From assembly GCA_030762895.1 (NCBI GenBank), contig JAUPTC010000120.1, forward strand, positions 31,996 through 95,995: a stretch of 64,000 bases of DNA. Direction: 5' to 3'. The stretch comes from Sophora flavescens. Lineage: Eukaryota > Streptophyta > Magnoliopsida > Fabales > Fabaceae. This document shows, one piece after another, positions 12,153-25,200 of this stretch (the first letter of the stretch is position 1; the number at the start of each line of letters is the position of its first letter). The notes beneath the pieces were generated by a model that did no database searches, had not been told where the DNA came from, and saw only the letters and a list, made by a program, of their open reading frames with translations. Position numbers and translations under genes: made by a program.

Positions 12153-14700
12153 AAAATTAGGGATTTGGGTCAAAATTTGGGTTTTGTGTCCAAATTAGGG
12201 TTTAGGGTTTGAATTTGGGTTTAGGGTTAAAACTAGGGTTTCGGATCAAAATTAGGGTTCTGGGTCAAATTTAGAGTTTAGTATCAAAATTAGGGCTTTG
12301 TGTTAAAAATAGGGTTTTGGGTCAAAAATAAGGTTTGAATTAGGGCTGTGTGTTAAAAATAGGGCTCTGGGTCAAAATTTGGGTTTAGGGTTTGAATTAG
12401 GGTTAGAATTATGCTTTTGGGTAAAATTAGGGTTTCGGGTCAAAATTACGTTCTGGGTCAAATTTAGGGTCCAAATTAGGGTTTAGAGTTTGAATTAGGT
12501 TGAGTTTCAAATAGGGTTTTGGGAAAAATAAGGGTTCTGGGTCAAATTTAAGGTTTAGGATCAAAATTAGTGTTTAGGGTTTGAATTAGGGTATTGAGTT
12601 AAAATTAAGGTTTTGGGAAAAATTAGGGTTCTGGATCAAATTTAGGGTTTCGGATTAAAATTAGGGCTTAGGGTTTGAATTAGGGTTTTGAGTTTAAAAT
12701 AGGATTTGGGGGTTAAAATTTGGGTATTGGGTCCAAATTAGGGTTTTGGGTCAAAATTAGAGTTTAGGGTTTGAATTAAGGTTTTGAGTTAAAAATAGGG
12801 TTTTGGGTCAAAATTAGGGTTCAGGGTCAGATTTAGGATTTATGGTTTTAAATAAGGTTTTGAGTTTAAAATAGGGTTTTGTGTCAAAAATAGGGTTAGA
12901 ATTAGGGTTTGGCGTTAAAAGTAGGGTTACGGGTCAAAATTAGGTTTTTGGGTCAAATTTTGGGTTTAGGGTCAAAATTAGGGTTTAGGGTTTGAATTAG
13001 GGTTTTGAGTTAAAAATAGGGTTTCGGGTCAAAATAAGGTTAGAATTAAGGTTTTGGGTCATAACTTGGGTTTTGGGTCCAAATTTTGGTTTTGGGTCAA
13101 AATCGGGGTTTAGGGTTTGAATTAAGGTTGAGTTAAAAATAGGGTTTTGGGTCAAAAATAAAGTTAGAATTTGGGTTTGGGGTCAAAATTAGGGCTCTGG
13201 GTTAAAATTAGGGTTTTTGGTACAAATTAGGGTTTAGGGTTTGAATTAGGGTTTTGAATGAAAAATAGGTTTTTGGGTCAAAAATAGGGTTAGAATTAGG
13301 GTTCCGGGAAAAAATTAGGGCTTAGGGTTAGAATTTGGGTTAGAATTAGGGTTTTGGGTAAAATTAGGGTTTCGGGTCAAAATTAGGGTTCGGGGTCAAA
13401 TTTAAGGTTTAGCGTCAAAGTTAGGGTTTAGGGTTAGAAATAGGGTTTTACGTCAAAAATAGGGTTAGAATTAGGGTTTTAGCTCAAAAGTAGGGCTTTG
13501 GGTTAAAATTAGGGTTTTGGGTCAAACATAGGGTGTAGGGTTTGAATAAGGGTTTTTGGTCAGAATTAGGGTTTTGGGTTAAAATTAGGGTTTTGGTTTA
13601 AAATAAAGGTTTCGGGTCAAAATTAGGGTTCTGGGTCAAAATTAGGGTTTAGGGTTTGAATTAGGGTTAGAACTAGTCTTTTGGGTAAAATTAGGGTTTC
13701 GGGTCAAAATTAGGATTTTGGGTCAAATTAGGGTTTAGGGTTTGAATTAGGTTTTCAGTTTAAAATAGGGTTTTGGGTCAAGAATAGGGTTAGAATTAGT
13801 GTTTAGGATCAAAATTAGGGTTTTGAGTTAAAATTAGGGTTTTGGGAAAAATTAGGGTTCTGGGTCAAATTTAGGGTTTCGGATCAAAATTAGGGTTTAG
13901 GGTTTGAATTAGGGTTTTGAGTTTAAAATAGGGGTTTGGGTCAAAAATAATGTTAGAATTAGGGTTTGGGGTTAAAATTTGGGTATTGGGTCCAAATTAG
14001 GGTTTTGGCTCAAATTTAGAGTTTAGGGTTTGAATTAAGGTTTTGAGTTTAAAATAGGGTTTTGGGTCAAAAATAGGGTTAGAATTAGGGTTTTGGTTTA
14101 AAATTAAGGTTTCGGGTCAAAATTAGGGTTCTGGGTCAAAATTAGGGCTTTGGGTTACAATTAGGGTTTTGGGTTAAAATTAGTGTTAAGGATCAAAATT
14201 AGGGTTTAGGGTTTCAATTAGGGTTTTGAGTTTAAAATAGGGTTTTGTGTCGAAATTAGCGATTTGGTGTTAAATTAGGGTTTTGGGTCAAGGTTTGAAA
14301 TAGGGTTTTGAGTTAAAAATAGTGTTTTGGGTCAAAATAGTGTTAAAATTAGGGTTCTGGGTCAAAATTAGGATTTATGGTTTGATTTAGGGTTAGAATT
14401 AGGCATTTTGGTAAAATTAGGGTTTCGGGTCAAAAATAGGGTTCTGTGTCTAATTTAGGGTTTAGGGTCAAAATTAGGGTTTTGGGTCAAATTTAAGGTT
14501 TAGGATCAAAATATGGGTTTTGGGTCAAAATAGGGTTTTGAGTTTAAAATAGGGTTTTGGGTCAAAACATGGGTTTTGGGCCCAAAATTGGGTTTTGGGT
14601 CCAAAATTGGGTTTTGGGTCAAAATTAGGGTTTAGGGTTTGAATTAAGGTTTTGATTTAAAAATAGGGTTTTGGGTCAAAAATAAGGTTAGAATTAGGGT
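12153..14700 (+). repeat. Higher-order satellite segment B, copy 2
   Basis: Second copy of the 1561-4110 block, with the rare variants in the same order. The match runs through TTTTGATTTAAAAATAGGG near 14650 and then switches to similarity with 5050 onward, so copy 2 is followed by a different neighbour than copy 1. That is expected of unequal exchange within the array. Confidence 0.85.
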
Positions 14701-15003
14701 TTTGGGTCAAAACTTGGGTTTTGGGTCCAAATTTGGGTTTAGGGTTTGAATTAAGGTTTTGAGTTAAAAATAGGTTTTTGGGTCAGAAATTGGATTATAA
14801 TTAGGGTTTCGGATCAATTTTTGGGTTTATGGTAAAAATTAGGGTTTAGGGTTTGAATTAGGGTTTTGAGTTAAAAATAGGGTTAGAATTAGGGTTTTGG
14901 GTCAAAATTAGGATTTGGGTTAAAATTAGGGTTTTGGGTTAAAATTAGGGTTTCGGGTCAAAATTAGGTTCCCGGGTCAAAATTAGGGTTTAGGGTTTGA
15001 ATT

Positions 15004-16545
15004 ACGGTTAGAATTAGGCTTTTGGGTAAAATTAGGGTTTCGGGTCAAAATTAGGGTTCTGGGTCAATTTTAGGATCCAAATTAGGGTTTAGGGTTAGAA
15101 TTAGGTTTTGAGTTTAAAATAGGGTTTTGGTCAAAAAAAGGTTTAGTATTAGGGTTTTGGGTTAAAATTAGGGTTTTGAGTTAAAATTAGGGTTTTGGGA
15201 AAATTTAGGGTTCTGGGTCAAATTTAGAGTTTAGGATCAAAATTAGGGTTTGAATTAGGGTTTTGAGTTTAAAATAGTGTTTTGGGTCTAAAATATGGTT
15301 AGAATTAGGGTTTTGGGTTAAAATTTGGGTATTGGGTCCAAATTAGGGTTTTGGCTCAAAATCATAGTTTAGGGTTTGAATAAAGGTTGAGTTAAAAATA
15401 GGGTTTTGGGTCAAAAATAGGGTTAGAATTAGGGTTTTGGTTTAAAATTAGGGTTTCGGGTCAAAATTAGGGTTGTGTCATTTTTAGGGTTGAGGGTTTG
15501 AAATAGGGTTTTGAGTTTAAAATAGGGTTTTGGTCAAAAATAGGGTTAGAATTAGGGTTTTGCGTTAAAATTAGGGTTACGGGTCAAAATAGGGTTTTGG
15601 TTCAAAACTTGGGTTTTGCGTCCAAATTTTGGTTTTGGGTCAAAATTAGGGTTTAGGGTTTGAATTAAGGTTTTGAGTTAAAAATGGGGTTTTGTGTCAA
15701 AAATAAGGTTAGAATTAGGGTTTCGGGTCAAAATTAGGGTTCTGGGTCAGATTTAGGGTTGAGGTTTTGAAATACGGTTAGAATTAGGCTTTTGGGTAAA
15801 ATTAGGGTTTCGGGTCAAAATTAGGGTTCTGGGTCAATTTTAGGGTCCAAATTAGGGTTTAGGGTTAGAATTAGGTTTTGAGTTTAAAATAGGGTTTTGG
15901 TCAAAAAAAGGTTTAGAATTAGGGTTTTGGGTTAAAATTAGGGTTTTGAGTTAAAATTAGGGTTTTGGGAAAATTTAGGGTTCTGGGTCAAATTTAGAGT
16001 TTAGGATCAAAATTAGGATTTGAATTAGGGTTTTGAGTTTAAAATAGTGTTTTGGGTCAAAAATATGGTTAGAATTAGGGTTTTGGGTTAAAATTTGGGT
16101 ATTGGGTCCAAATTAGGGTTTTGGCTCAAAATCATAGTTTAGGGTTTGAATAAAGGTTTTGAGTTAAAAATAGGGTTTTGGGTCAAAAATAGGGTTAGAA
16201 TTAGGGTTTTGGTTTAAAATTAGGGTTTCGGGTCAAAATTAGGGTTGTGTCATATTTAGGGTTGAGGGTTTGAAATAGGGTTTTGGATTTAAAATAGGGT
16301 TTTGGTCAAAAATAGGGTTAGAATTAGGGTTTTGCGTTAAAATTAGGGTTACGGGTCAAAATAGGGTTTTGGTTCAAAACTTGGGTTTTGCGTCCAAATT
16401 TGGGTTTTGGGTCAAAATTAGGGTTTAGGGTTTGAATTAAGGTTTTGAGTTAAAAATGGGGTTTTGTGTCAAAAATAAGGTCAGAATTAGGGTTTCGGGT
16501 CAAAATTAGGGTTCTGGGTCAGATTTAGGGTTGAGGTTTTGAAAT
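15004..16545 (+). repeat. Tandem duplication of a ~770 bp satellite block
   Basis: The block starting ACGGTTAGAATTAGGCTTTT at 15004 starts again at 15774 and ends near 16545. Both copies contain GGTCAAAAAAAGGTTTAG, GCTCAAAATCATAGTTTAGGG, AGGGTTGTGTCAT and GGGTTGAGG. An older, more diverged copy of the same block begins near 5354. Differences between the tandem copies are few substitutions and short indels. Confidence 0.85.
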
Positions 16546-19500
16546 AGGGTTTTGAGTTTAAAATATGGTTTTGGGTCAAAAATTGGGTTAGAATTAGGGT
16601 TTTGTGTTAAAGTTAGGGTTACGGGTCAAAATAGGGTTTTGGGTCAAAACTTGGGTTTTGGGTCCAAATTTGGGTTTTGGGTCAAAATTAGGGTTTAGGG
16701 TTTGAATTAAGGTTTTGGGTTAAAAATAGGGTTTTTCGTCGAAAATAGGGTTAGAATTAGGGTTTCTGGGTTAATATTTAGGGTTTCGAGTCAAAATTAG
16801 TTTTTTGGGCCAAATTTTGGGTTTATGGTCAAAGTTAGGGTTTAGGGTTTGAAATAGGGTTTTGAGTTTGAAATAGGGTTTTGAGTCAAAAATAGGGTTA
16901 GTATTAGGGTTTTGGGTAAAAATTAGGTCTCTGGGTTAAAATTAAGGTTTTGGGTAAAAATTAGGGTTTTTGGTACAAATTAGGGTTTAGGGTTTGAATT
17001 AGGGTTTTGAGTTAAAGATATGATTTTGGGTCAAAAATAGGGTTAGAATTAGGGTTTTGGGTTAAATTTAGGGTTGTGTCAAAATTAGGGCTTAGGGTAG
17101 AATTAGGATTTTTGGTAAAATTAGGGTTTCGGGTCAAAATTGGGGTTCGGGGTCAAATTTAGGGTTTAGGGTCAAAATTAGGGTTTAGGGTTTGAAATAG
17201 GGTTTTGAGTTTAAAATAGGGTTTTGGGTCAAAATTAGTGTTAGAATTAGGGTTTTAGGTCAAAATTAGGGCTTTGGGGTTAAAATTAGGGTTTTGGGTC
17301 AAACATAGGGTTTAGGGTTTGAATTTGGGTTTTGAGTAAAAAATAGGTTTTTGGGTCAGAAATAGGGTAAGAATTAGTGTATTGGGTCCGAATTAGGGTT
17401 TTCGGGGTTTAGGGTTTGAATTTGGGTTATAGGTTAAAACTAGGGTTTTGGGTCAAAACTAGGGCTCTGGGTCAAAATTAGGGTTTTGGGTCAAAATTAG
17501 GGTTTTTGGTACAAATTAGGGTTTAGGGTTTGAATAAGGGTTTTGAGTTAAAAATAAGTTTTTGGTTAGGGCTCAGGGTTAGAATTAGGGTTTTGGGTAA
17601 AATTAGGGTTTGGGGTCAAAATTAGGGTTCGGGGTCAAATTTAGGGTTTAGGGTTTGAAATAGGGTTTTGGGTAAAAAATAATGTTAGAATTAGGGTTTT
17701 AGGTCAAAATTAGGGCTTTGGGTTAAAATTAGGGTTTTGGGTCAAACATAGGGTTTAGGGTTTGAATTAGGGTTTTGGGTCAAACATAGGGTTTAGGGTT
17801 TGAATTAGGGTCAAAATTAGGGTTTAGGGTTTGAATTAGGGTGTTGAGTTAAAAATAGGGTTTTGGGTCAAAATAGGGTTAAAATTAGGGTATTGGGTCA
17901 AAACTTGGGTTTTGGCTTAAAATTAGGGTTTATGGTTTGAATTAAGGTTTTGAGTTAAAAATAGGGTTTTGGGTGAAAAATAAGGTTAGAATTAGGGTTT
18001 CGGGTCAAAATTAGGGTTCTGGGTCAGATTTAGTGTTGAGGGTTTGAAATAGGGTTTTGAGTTTAAAATAGGGTTTTGGTTCAAAAATAGGGTTAGAAGT
18101 ACGGTTTTGCGTTAAAGTTAGGGTTATGGGTCAAAATAGGGTTTTGGGTCAAAACTTGGGTTTTGGGTCCAAATTTGGGTTTTGGGTCCAAATTTGGGTT
18201 TTGGGTCAAAATTAGGGTTTAGGGTTTGAATTAAGGTTTTAGGTTAAAAATAGGGTTTTTCGTCAAAAATAAGGTTAGAATTAGTGTTTCTGGGTTAATA
18301 TTAGGGTTTCGAGTCAAAATTAGTTTTTTGGGTCAAATTTTGGGTTTATGGTCAAAGTTTGGGTTTAGGGTTTGAAATAGGGTTTTGAGTTTAAAATAGG
18401 GTTTTGGGTCAAAAATAGGGTTTGTATTAGGGTTTTGGGTCAAAATTAGGGCTCTGGGTTAAAATTAAGGTTTTGGGTCAAAATTAGGGTTTTTGATACA
18501 AATTAGGGTTTAGGGTTTGAATTAGGGTTTTGAGTTAAGGATATGTTTTTGGGTCACAAATAGGGTTAGAATTAGGGTTTTGGGTTAAAATTAGGGTTGT
18601 GTCAAAATTGGGGCTTTAGGGTTTGATATAGGGTTTTGAGTTTAAATTAGGTCTTTGGGTCAAAATTAGGGCTTTGGGTTAAAATTAGGGTTTTGGGTCA
18701 AAATTTGGGTTTTGGGTCCAAATTAGGGTTTTGGGGAAAAATTTGGGTTTAGGGTTTGAATTTGGGTTTTGGGTTAAAACAAGGGTTTCGGATCAAAATT
18801 AGGGTTCTGGATCAAATTTAGGTTTTAGTTTCAAAATTAGGGTTTGAATTAGGGCTTTGTGTTAAAAATAGGTTCTTGGGTCAAAAATAAGGTTAGAATT
18901 AAGGTTTTGGGTAAAAATTTAGGGTTTTGGGTCAAAATTAACATTCTGGGTCAAAATTGGGGTTTAGGGTTTGAATTTGGCTTTTGGGTAAAATTAGGGT
19001 TTCGGGTCAAAATTAGGGTTCTGGGTCAAAAATAAGGTTAGAATTTGGGTTTGGGGTTAAAATTTGGGTCTTGGGTCCAAATTAGGGTTTTGGTTTAAAA
19101 TTAGAGTTTAGGGTTTGAATTAAGGTTGAGTTAAAAATGGGATTTTGGGGCAAAAATAGGGTTAGAATTAGGGTTTTGGTTTAAAATTAGGGTTTTGGGT
19201 CAAAATTATGGTTCTGGTACAGATTCAAGGTTTAGGGTCAAAATTAGGGTTTAGGTTTTGAAATAGGGTTTTGAGTTTAAGATAGGGTTTTGGGTCAAAA
19301 ATAGGGTTACAATTAGGGTTTTGGGTCAAAATTAGGGCTTTGCGTTACAATTAGGGTTTTTGCGTTAAAATTAGTGTTTGGGATCAAAATTAGGGTTTAG
19401 GGTTTGAATTAGGGTTAAAATTAGGGTTTTGGGTTAAAATTTAGGGTTTCGGGTCAAATTAGGGTTGTTTCAAATTTATGGTTTAGGGTTTGAATTAGGG

Positions 19501-22283
19501 TTAGAATAAGGCTTTTGGGTAAAATTAGGTTTTCTGGTCAAAATTATGGTTCTGGGTAAAATTTACGGTTTAGGTTCAAAATTAGGGTTTAGTGTTTGAA
19601 TTAGGGTTTTGAGTTTAAAATAGGGTTTTGGGACAAAATAGGGTTAGAATTAGGGTTTTGGGTCAAGACTTGGGTTTTGGGTCAAAATTAGGATTTAGGG
19701 TTTGAATTAGGGCTTTGTGTTAAAAAATAGGGTTTTGGGTCAAAATTAGGGTTTTTGTTACAAATTAGGGTTTAGGGTTTGAATTATGGTTTTGAGTTTA
19801 AAATAGGGTTTTGGGTCAAATATAGGGTTAGAATTAGGGTTTTGGGATAAAATTAGGGTTAGAATTAGTGTTTTAGGTCAAAATTAGGGCTTTGGGTTAA
19901 AATTAGGGTTTTGAGTCAAACATAGGGTTTAGGGTTTGAATTAGGGTTTTGAGTTAAAAATAGGATTTTGGGTCAAAAATTAGGTTAGAATTAGGGTTTT
20001 GGGTCAAAATTAGGGCATTGGGATAAATTTTGGGTTTGGGTAAAAATTAGGATTTTGGTTTAAAATTAGGGTTTCGGGTTAAAATTTGGGTTTTGGGTCC
20101 AAATTAGGGTTTTGGGTCAAATTTAGGGTTTAATTTCAAAATTAGGGTTTGAATTAGGGCTTTGTGTTAAAAATAGGGTTTCTGGTCAAAATTAGGGTTC
20201 GGATTAAAATTAGGGTTTACGGTCCAAATTAGGGTTTGAATTAGGGTTTTGGGTTAAAATTAGGGTTTTGGGAAAAATTAGGGTTCCGGGTCAAATTTAG
20301 GGTTTGAGGGTTTGAATTAAGGTTTTGAGTTAAAAATAGGGTTTTCGGTCAAAAATAAGGTAGGAATTACAGTTTGGGGTTAAAATTTGGGTATTGGGTC
20401 CAAATTAGAGTTTTGGATCAAAATTAGGGCTTTGGGTTAAAATTAGGGTTTTGGTTTAAAATTAGGGATTCGTGTCAAAATTAGGGTTCTGGGTCAAATT
20501 TAGGGTTTAGGATCGAAATTAGGATTTAGGGCTTTAAATAGGGTTTTGAGTTTAAAATAAGTTTGAGACAAAAATATGGTTAGAATTAGGGTTTTGGGTC
20601 AAAATTAGGGCTTTGGGATAAAACTAGGGTATCGGGTCAAATTTTGGGTTATGGGTCAAATTTAGGGTTTAGGATCAAAATTAGGGTTTTGGGTTTGAAA
20701 TAGGGTTTTGAGTTTAAAATACGGTTAGAATTAGGGTTTTGGGGCAAAATTAGGACTTTGGGTTAAAATTAGGGTTTTGGGTCCAAATTAGGGTTTCGGG
20801 TCAAAATTAGAGTTTAGGGTTTGAATTATGGTTTTGAGTTAAAAGTAGAATTTTGGGTCAAAAATAGGGTTAGAATTAGGGTTTGGGGTTAAATTTAGGG
20901 TTTAGGATCAAAATTAGGGTTTAGGGTTTCAAATAGGGTTTTGAGTTTAAAATAGGGTTTTGGGTCAAAAATAGGGTTAGAATTAGGGTTTTGGGTCAAA
21001 ATTAGGGCTTGGGGTTAAAATTAGGGTTTGGGGTCAAAGTTTGGGTTTTGGTTCCAAATTATGGTTAAGGGTCAAAATTAGGGTTTTGGGTTTGAATTAG
21101 GGTTTTGAGTTAAAAATAGGGTTCTGGGTCAAAAATAGGGTTAGAATTAGGGTTTTGGGTTAAAATTAGGGTTTTGAGTTAAAATTAGGGTTTTGGGAAA
21201 AATTAAGGTTCTGGGTCAAATTTTGGGTTTAGGATCAAAACTAGGGTTTAGGGTTTGAATTAGGGTTTTAAGTTTAAAATAGGGTTTTGGGTCAAAAATA
21301 GGGTTAGAATTAGGGTTTTGGTTTAAAATTTGGGTTTCGTGTCAAAATTAGGGTTCTGGGTCAGATTTAGGGTTTAGGGTTTGAAAGAGGGGTTTTGAGT
21401 TTAAAATAGGGTTTTGGGTCAAAAATAGGGTTAGACTTAGGGTTTTGCGTTAAAATTAGGGTTACGGGTCAAAATTAGGTTTTTGGGTCAAATTTTGGGT
21501 TTAGGGTCAAAATTAGGGTTTAGGGTTTGAATTAGGGTTTTGGGTTAAAATTAGGGTTTTGGGGCAAAATAGGGTTAGAATTAGGGTTTTGGATCAAAAC
21601 TTGGGTTTTGGGTCCAAATTTAGGTTTCGGGTCAAAATTAGGGTTTAGGGTTTGAATTAAGGTTTTGAATTAAAAATAGGGTTTAGGGTCGAAAATAAGG
21701 TTAGAATTAGGGTTTTGGGTCAAAATTAGGGCTCTGGGTTAAGATTAGGGTTTTGGGTCAAAATTAGTATTTTTGGTACAAATTAGGGTTTGGGGTTTGA
21801 ATTAGGGTTTTGAGTTAAAAATATGTTTTTGGGTCAAAAATAGGGGTTAGGGTTGGAATTTGGGTTAGAATTAGGGTTTTGGGTAAAATTATGGTTTCGG
21901 GTCAAAATTAGGGTTCGGGGTCAAATTTAGGGTTTAGGGTCAAAATTAGGGTTTAGGGTTTGAAGAGGGTTTTGGGTCAAAAATATGGTTAGAATTAGGG
22001 TTTGGGGTTAAAATTTGGGTATTGGGTCCAAATTAGGGTTTTGGCTCAAAATTAGAGTTTAGGGTTTGAATTATGGTTTGGAGTTAAAAATAGGGTTTTG
22101 GGTCAAAAATAGGGTTTGAATTAGGGTTTTGGTTTAAAATTAAGGTTTTGGGTAAAAATTAGGGTTCTTGGTCAGATTTAGTGTTTAGGGTCAAAATTAG
22201 GGTTTTGGGTTTGAAATAGGGTTTTGAGTTTAAAATAGGGTTTTGGGTCAAAAATAGGGTTAGAATTAGGGTTTTGGGTCAAA

Positions 22284-22288
22284 ATTAA
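22284..22288. other. Probable target-site duplication, left (ATTAA)
   Basis: Five bases before the 5' LTR read ATTAA. The five bases after the 3' LTR (39424-39428) read ATTAG. The local satellite consensus at this spot is AAAATTAG, so one substitution since insertion explains the mismatch. Confidence 0.6.
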
Positions 22289-25200
22289 TGTAACACCCCG
22301 ATTTTCGCTGCTTCGCAATATCGGTAATAAATATATAAATATATATTTTTATCCGGGACTTAGAAAATGATTTTGGATAAACCAATGTCATTTCCTTGTT
22401 ATACTTATTATCATAAGGTTACGGGGAAGTTTTTGGTTGAAAATTCTGACGGAAACCGGTCTGCCGTTTTGTGTTTTCACTGACAGTAAGAGTTTACTGC
22501 TCAGAAGACCTAATTTTAACTCGTGAACGAGATGAAAAATCTTTGTATCGTATTTACTACGATACTGGAAGTTTTGAAAATTTTGGTAAAAAAATTAAAA
22601 TATTATATTTGTTGCGGGCGTATACGTCGAGATATCTCTAGGAAAAGCTTGCGCCAGATGAACCAAGGAGTCGGCAACGGAGCTGAGGTGATGGATTTGA
22701 CCGACTTGACGAGCATTCATGACGAGCTTATCCGAGTCATAATGGCCATAATGGCGCATTTATGGCGGAAGGTATCTTTTGCCTGGAAATGACCATTTTA
22801 CCCTTGTCTCTTCATGAAAATTACAAGCCATGCCATTGAGAATTTTGACCAAATCAATCCAAAACTCACGGCTCCTTCATCCATTCCAAGCACTTGGACA
22901 TCCCTTTTTCCTAGCCATAAATGAGCATTGATGTGAAGAGGATGAGTCATAGGCAAAGTCACATTCTCATCGTTGCCACGAAATTATGACTCTTATCTGT
23001 TCTGAATATCGAAAAACTTTCAACATGAAAGTTGTTCATCTTTCTCTCTTCTTTCCAACAACATAAAGATCATCAAAAACGGACAAGTATAGTGAAAGAT
23101 ATGTCTAAATTACCAAAACTGCTCTAAATCTTCATCATTCTTTATCTTTCTCTCTAAACTTCTCAAGAACACATAGAAAACCAAGGTTAATTAACCATGA
23201 TTTGCAACACAAAATGTCTTCTCCCTAATATGTGGTGTAAGAGGCAGCCACATCTCTTCAAATTTATGACCACATATTTTATTAACCATGATTACAAATA
23301 AACCCTAGTTAGGTTACTATTAACTATGGCTAAGTTATTATATTATTTTCTAACTTAACCTTGATCAAATAAACCCAACCATAGTTCTTTTATCTCATTG
23401 AACCACATGTTTTCTCCTCACACCCACCTCTAAACCGTGCCCATCATCCACACTTGAACCATTTTGTTTCATTTTCCAACTTCATCATTTTGTCTCTCTC
23501 AAAACTTCATGTTCTTCATTTTCTCTCTTTTTCTCTCTTAACCAAAAAGCTTGAGTTTGTGAAGAAAGTTGCCATTTCTTGCTTATTTCTTGTTCTTCAA
23601 GAGGTGATTCCTACTCTCTACCTTCATTTAATGTCATGTTCTTCATAATTTTTCATGTTTTGAAATCTTAGATCACCATGTTCAAGTTAGATTCAAGCTT
23701 ATGTTCATAACTTTGAAAAATCACCATAAATCATAGAAAAATCCTAAAAATGTGAAACTACTTTCTATGTTCTTATTATTATCTCTACTAACGTGATCTA
23801 AGAGATTGTTTCAAACAAAAGTTTCCTTCCCCTATTTCTAGCCTAGGCCGAATCATACAAAAAATGGGTATAGAAATTTGACTTCTTGTCATGGAAGTGA
23901 TCATGTTAATCATCTATTGAACATGTATTAGTGATGAATCTAGGTTATTATATCAAACTAAGATTCCTAGCCATAATTTCATGTCTTGGCCGAATCCTAG
24001 AGGAAAGGATGGATGGAATTTTTGTTCTTGCTTATGATGTATGACCATGTCTTTCATCATACATCCTTGTATACTTGTTGAATCCTAGTTGGTTCATGAA
24101 ACTAAAAACCCTAACCCTATGTTCTTGTGTTGGCCGAATCTACCAATTTGAGGATTAGGATGGTTTTGATTCTTAACTTTGTTGTTTAGCCTTAATCCAT
24201 TTCCTTAAGTATATTAGGATCATTAATCCACGACTTAAGCAAATTTGGAGATTTTGAGCCACAAAACCCTAAGAGGCCGTGACCTATTAGAGAGGATTAG
24301 GTGTTTGTTTAGCTTGTTTTGATTGGTTGTTTGGATGTGTTGTTGAAGGTTAAGTATAAAGCGGTGTACGTGAGTTTCCGGCTTCCGACGAATTAAATTC
24401 AACTTGTTGTGAATCTTCAAGAGGTAAGGGGAGCTTACCTGAGGGATTTTCTCGATAACTATTTGTTTGTAGTGTGGTTTACATGATATAGATGTGGTTG
24501 TGGTTATTTGTTTATGTTGTTTACGTTGTGTTGTTTAACTGTGTATCGGTGTTTGATCTGCTTTTAATTTATTTAATTATCTGCAGTCGTATACTATATT
24601 GCTATGATGCATGATCTGCCTGGGGATATAATTCTGATAATTGTTGTTGAATACTATTTGTGAGTGTTGTTTGAGAAGCTGCGATCGTCGATTGCACAAC
24701 CGATTAATCAGATAAAAGCTTTAATAAGTTGTGTAAATTATATTCAATGTTTTATGGGAAATGTTGGAATATAATAGTGGTGGAAAAATATTATTTTGGA
24801 AAAATAATGAGTTTTGAAAAATATTATTATTTTAATAATTTATTAGTGTAAAAGTAAATTATGAGTCACAATGAGCACGAAACCGTGAAAATATTTTTGC
24901 ACTGCTAATTTTTATGTAAGAAATTCCGGAATATTAGAAAATGTTATTTTATGAAATTAATTGGTGAAATTAAGTTAATTATGATTTTAGAAAATTATTT
25001 AAGTGGAAAAAGCCAATTTTGGCTTAAAAAGGTTAAAAAAAAAATATTTGACGGCAAATTTGGAAAAAGTGTAGACGGCAAGTGTTTTGATACGGCAGTG
25101 CATATTTTGAGAAAGTTAAAACCTCAAGTGACTCATTTTTGTGAAAAAACTAAGTTGTATTATTAAAAGATTTTATTGATGAATTTCCAATTTTAAAGAA

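Larger units (their letters stand above)
1..22288 (+). repeat. Telomere-like degenerate satellite array, left block
   Basis: The block is an uninterrupted array of ~18-21 bp units of the type AATTAGGGTTTTGGGTCAAA. Recurrent variants include GGGTTTCGGGTCAAA, GGGTTCTGGGTCAAA, AGGGTTTAGGGTTTGAA, TTTTGAGTTTAAAATAGGG and TAGGGTTAGAATTAGGG. The plus strand is very C-poor and carries a GGG run about every ten bases; orientation never flips. The core AGGGTTTAGGGTTTG resembles the plant telomere heptamer, so the array may have grown from interstitial telomere sequence. That origin is inference. Units are degenerate, not exact telomere repeats, so this is not a functional telomere. I see no gene in it; the only ORF of note (10950-11141, minus) is the satellite read as Asn/Pro/Lys/Phe-rich peptide. 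Confidence 0.95.

Noticed and set aside
1..22288. Functional telomere
   Set aside because: Exact TTTAGGG tandem runs are absent; units are ~20 bp and degenerate, and the array continues on the far side of the insertions into ordinary transposons.
22523..22792. 89-residue ORF, repeated at 28500-28769
   Set aside because: Its two copies simply reflect the two LTRs; no domain and no conserved context.
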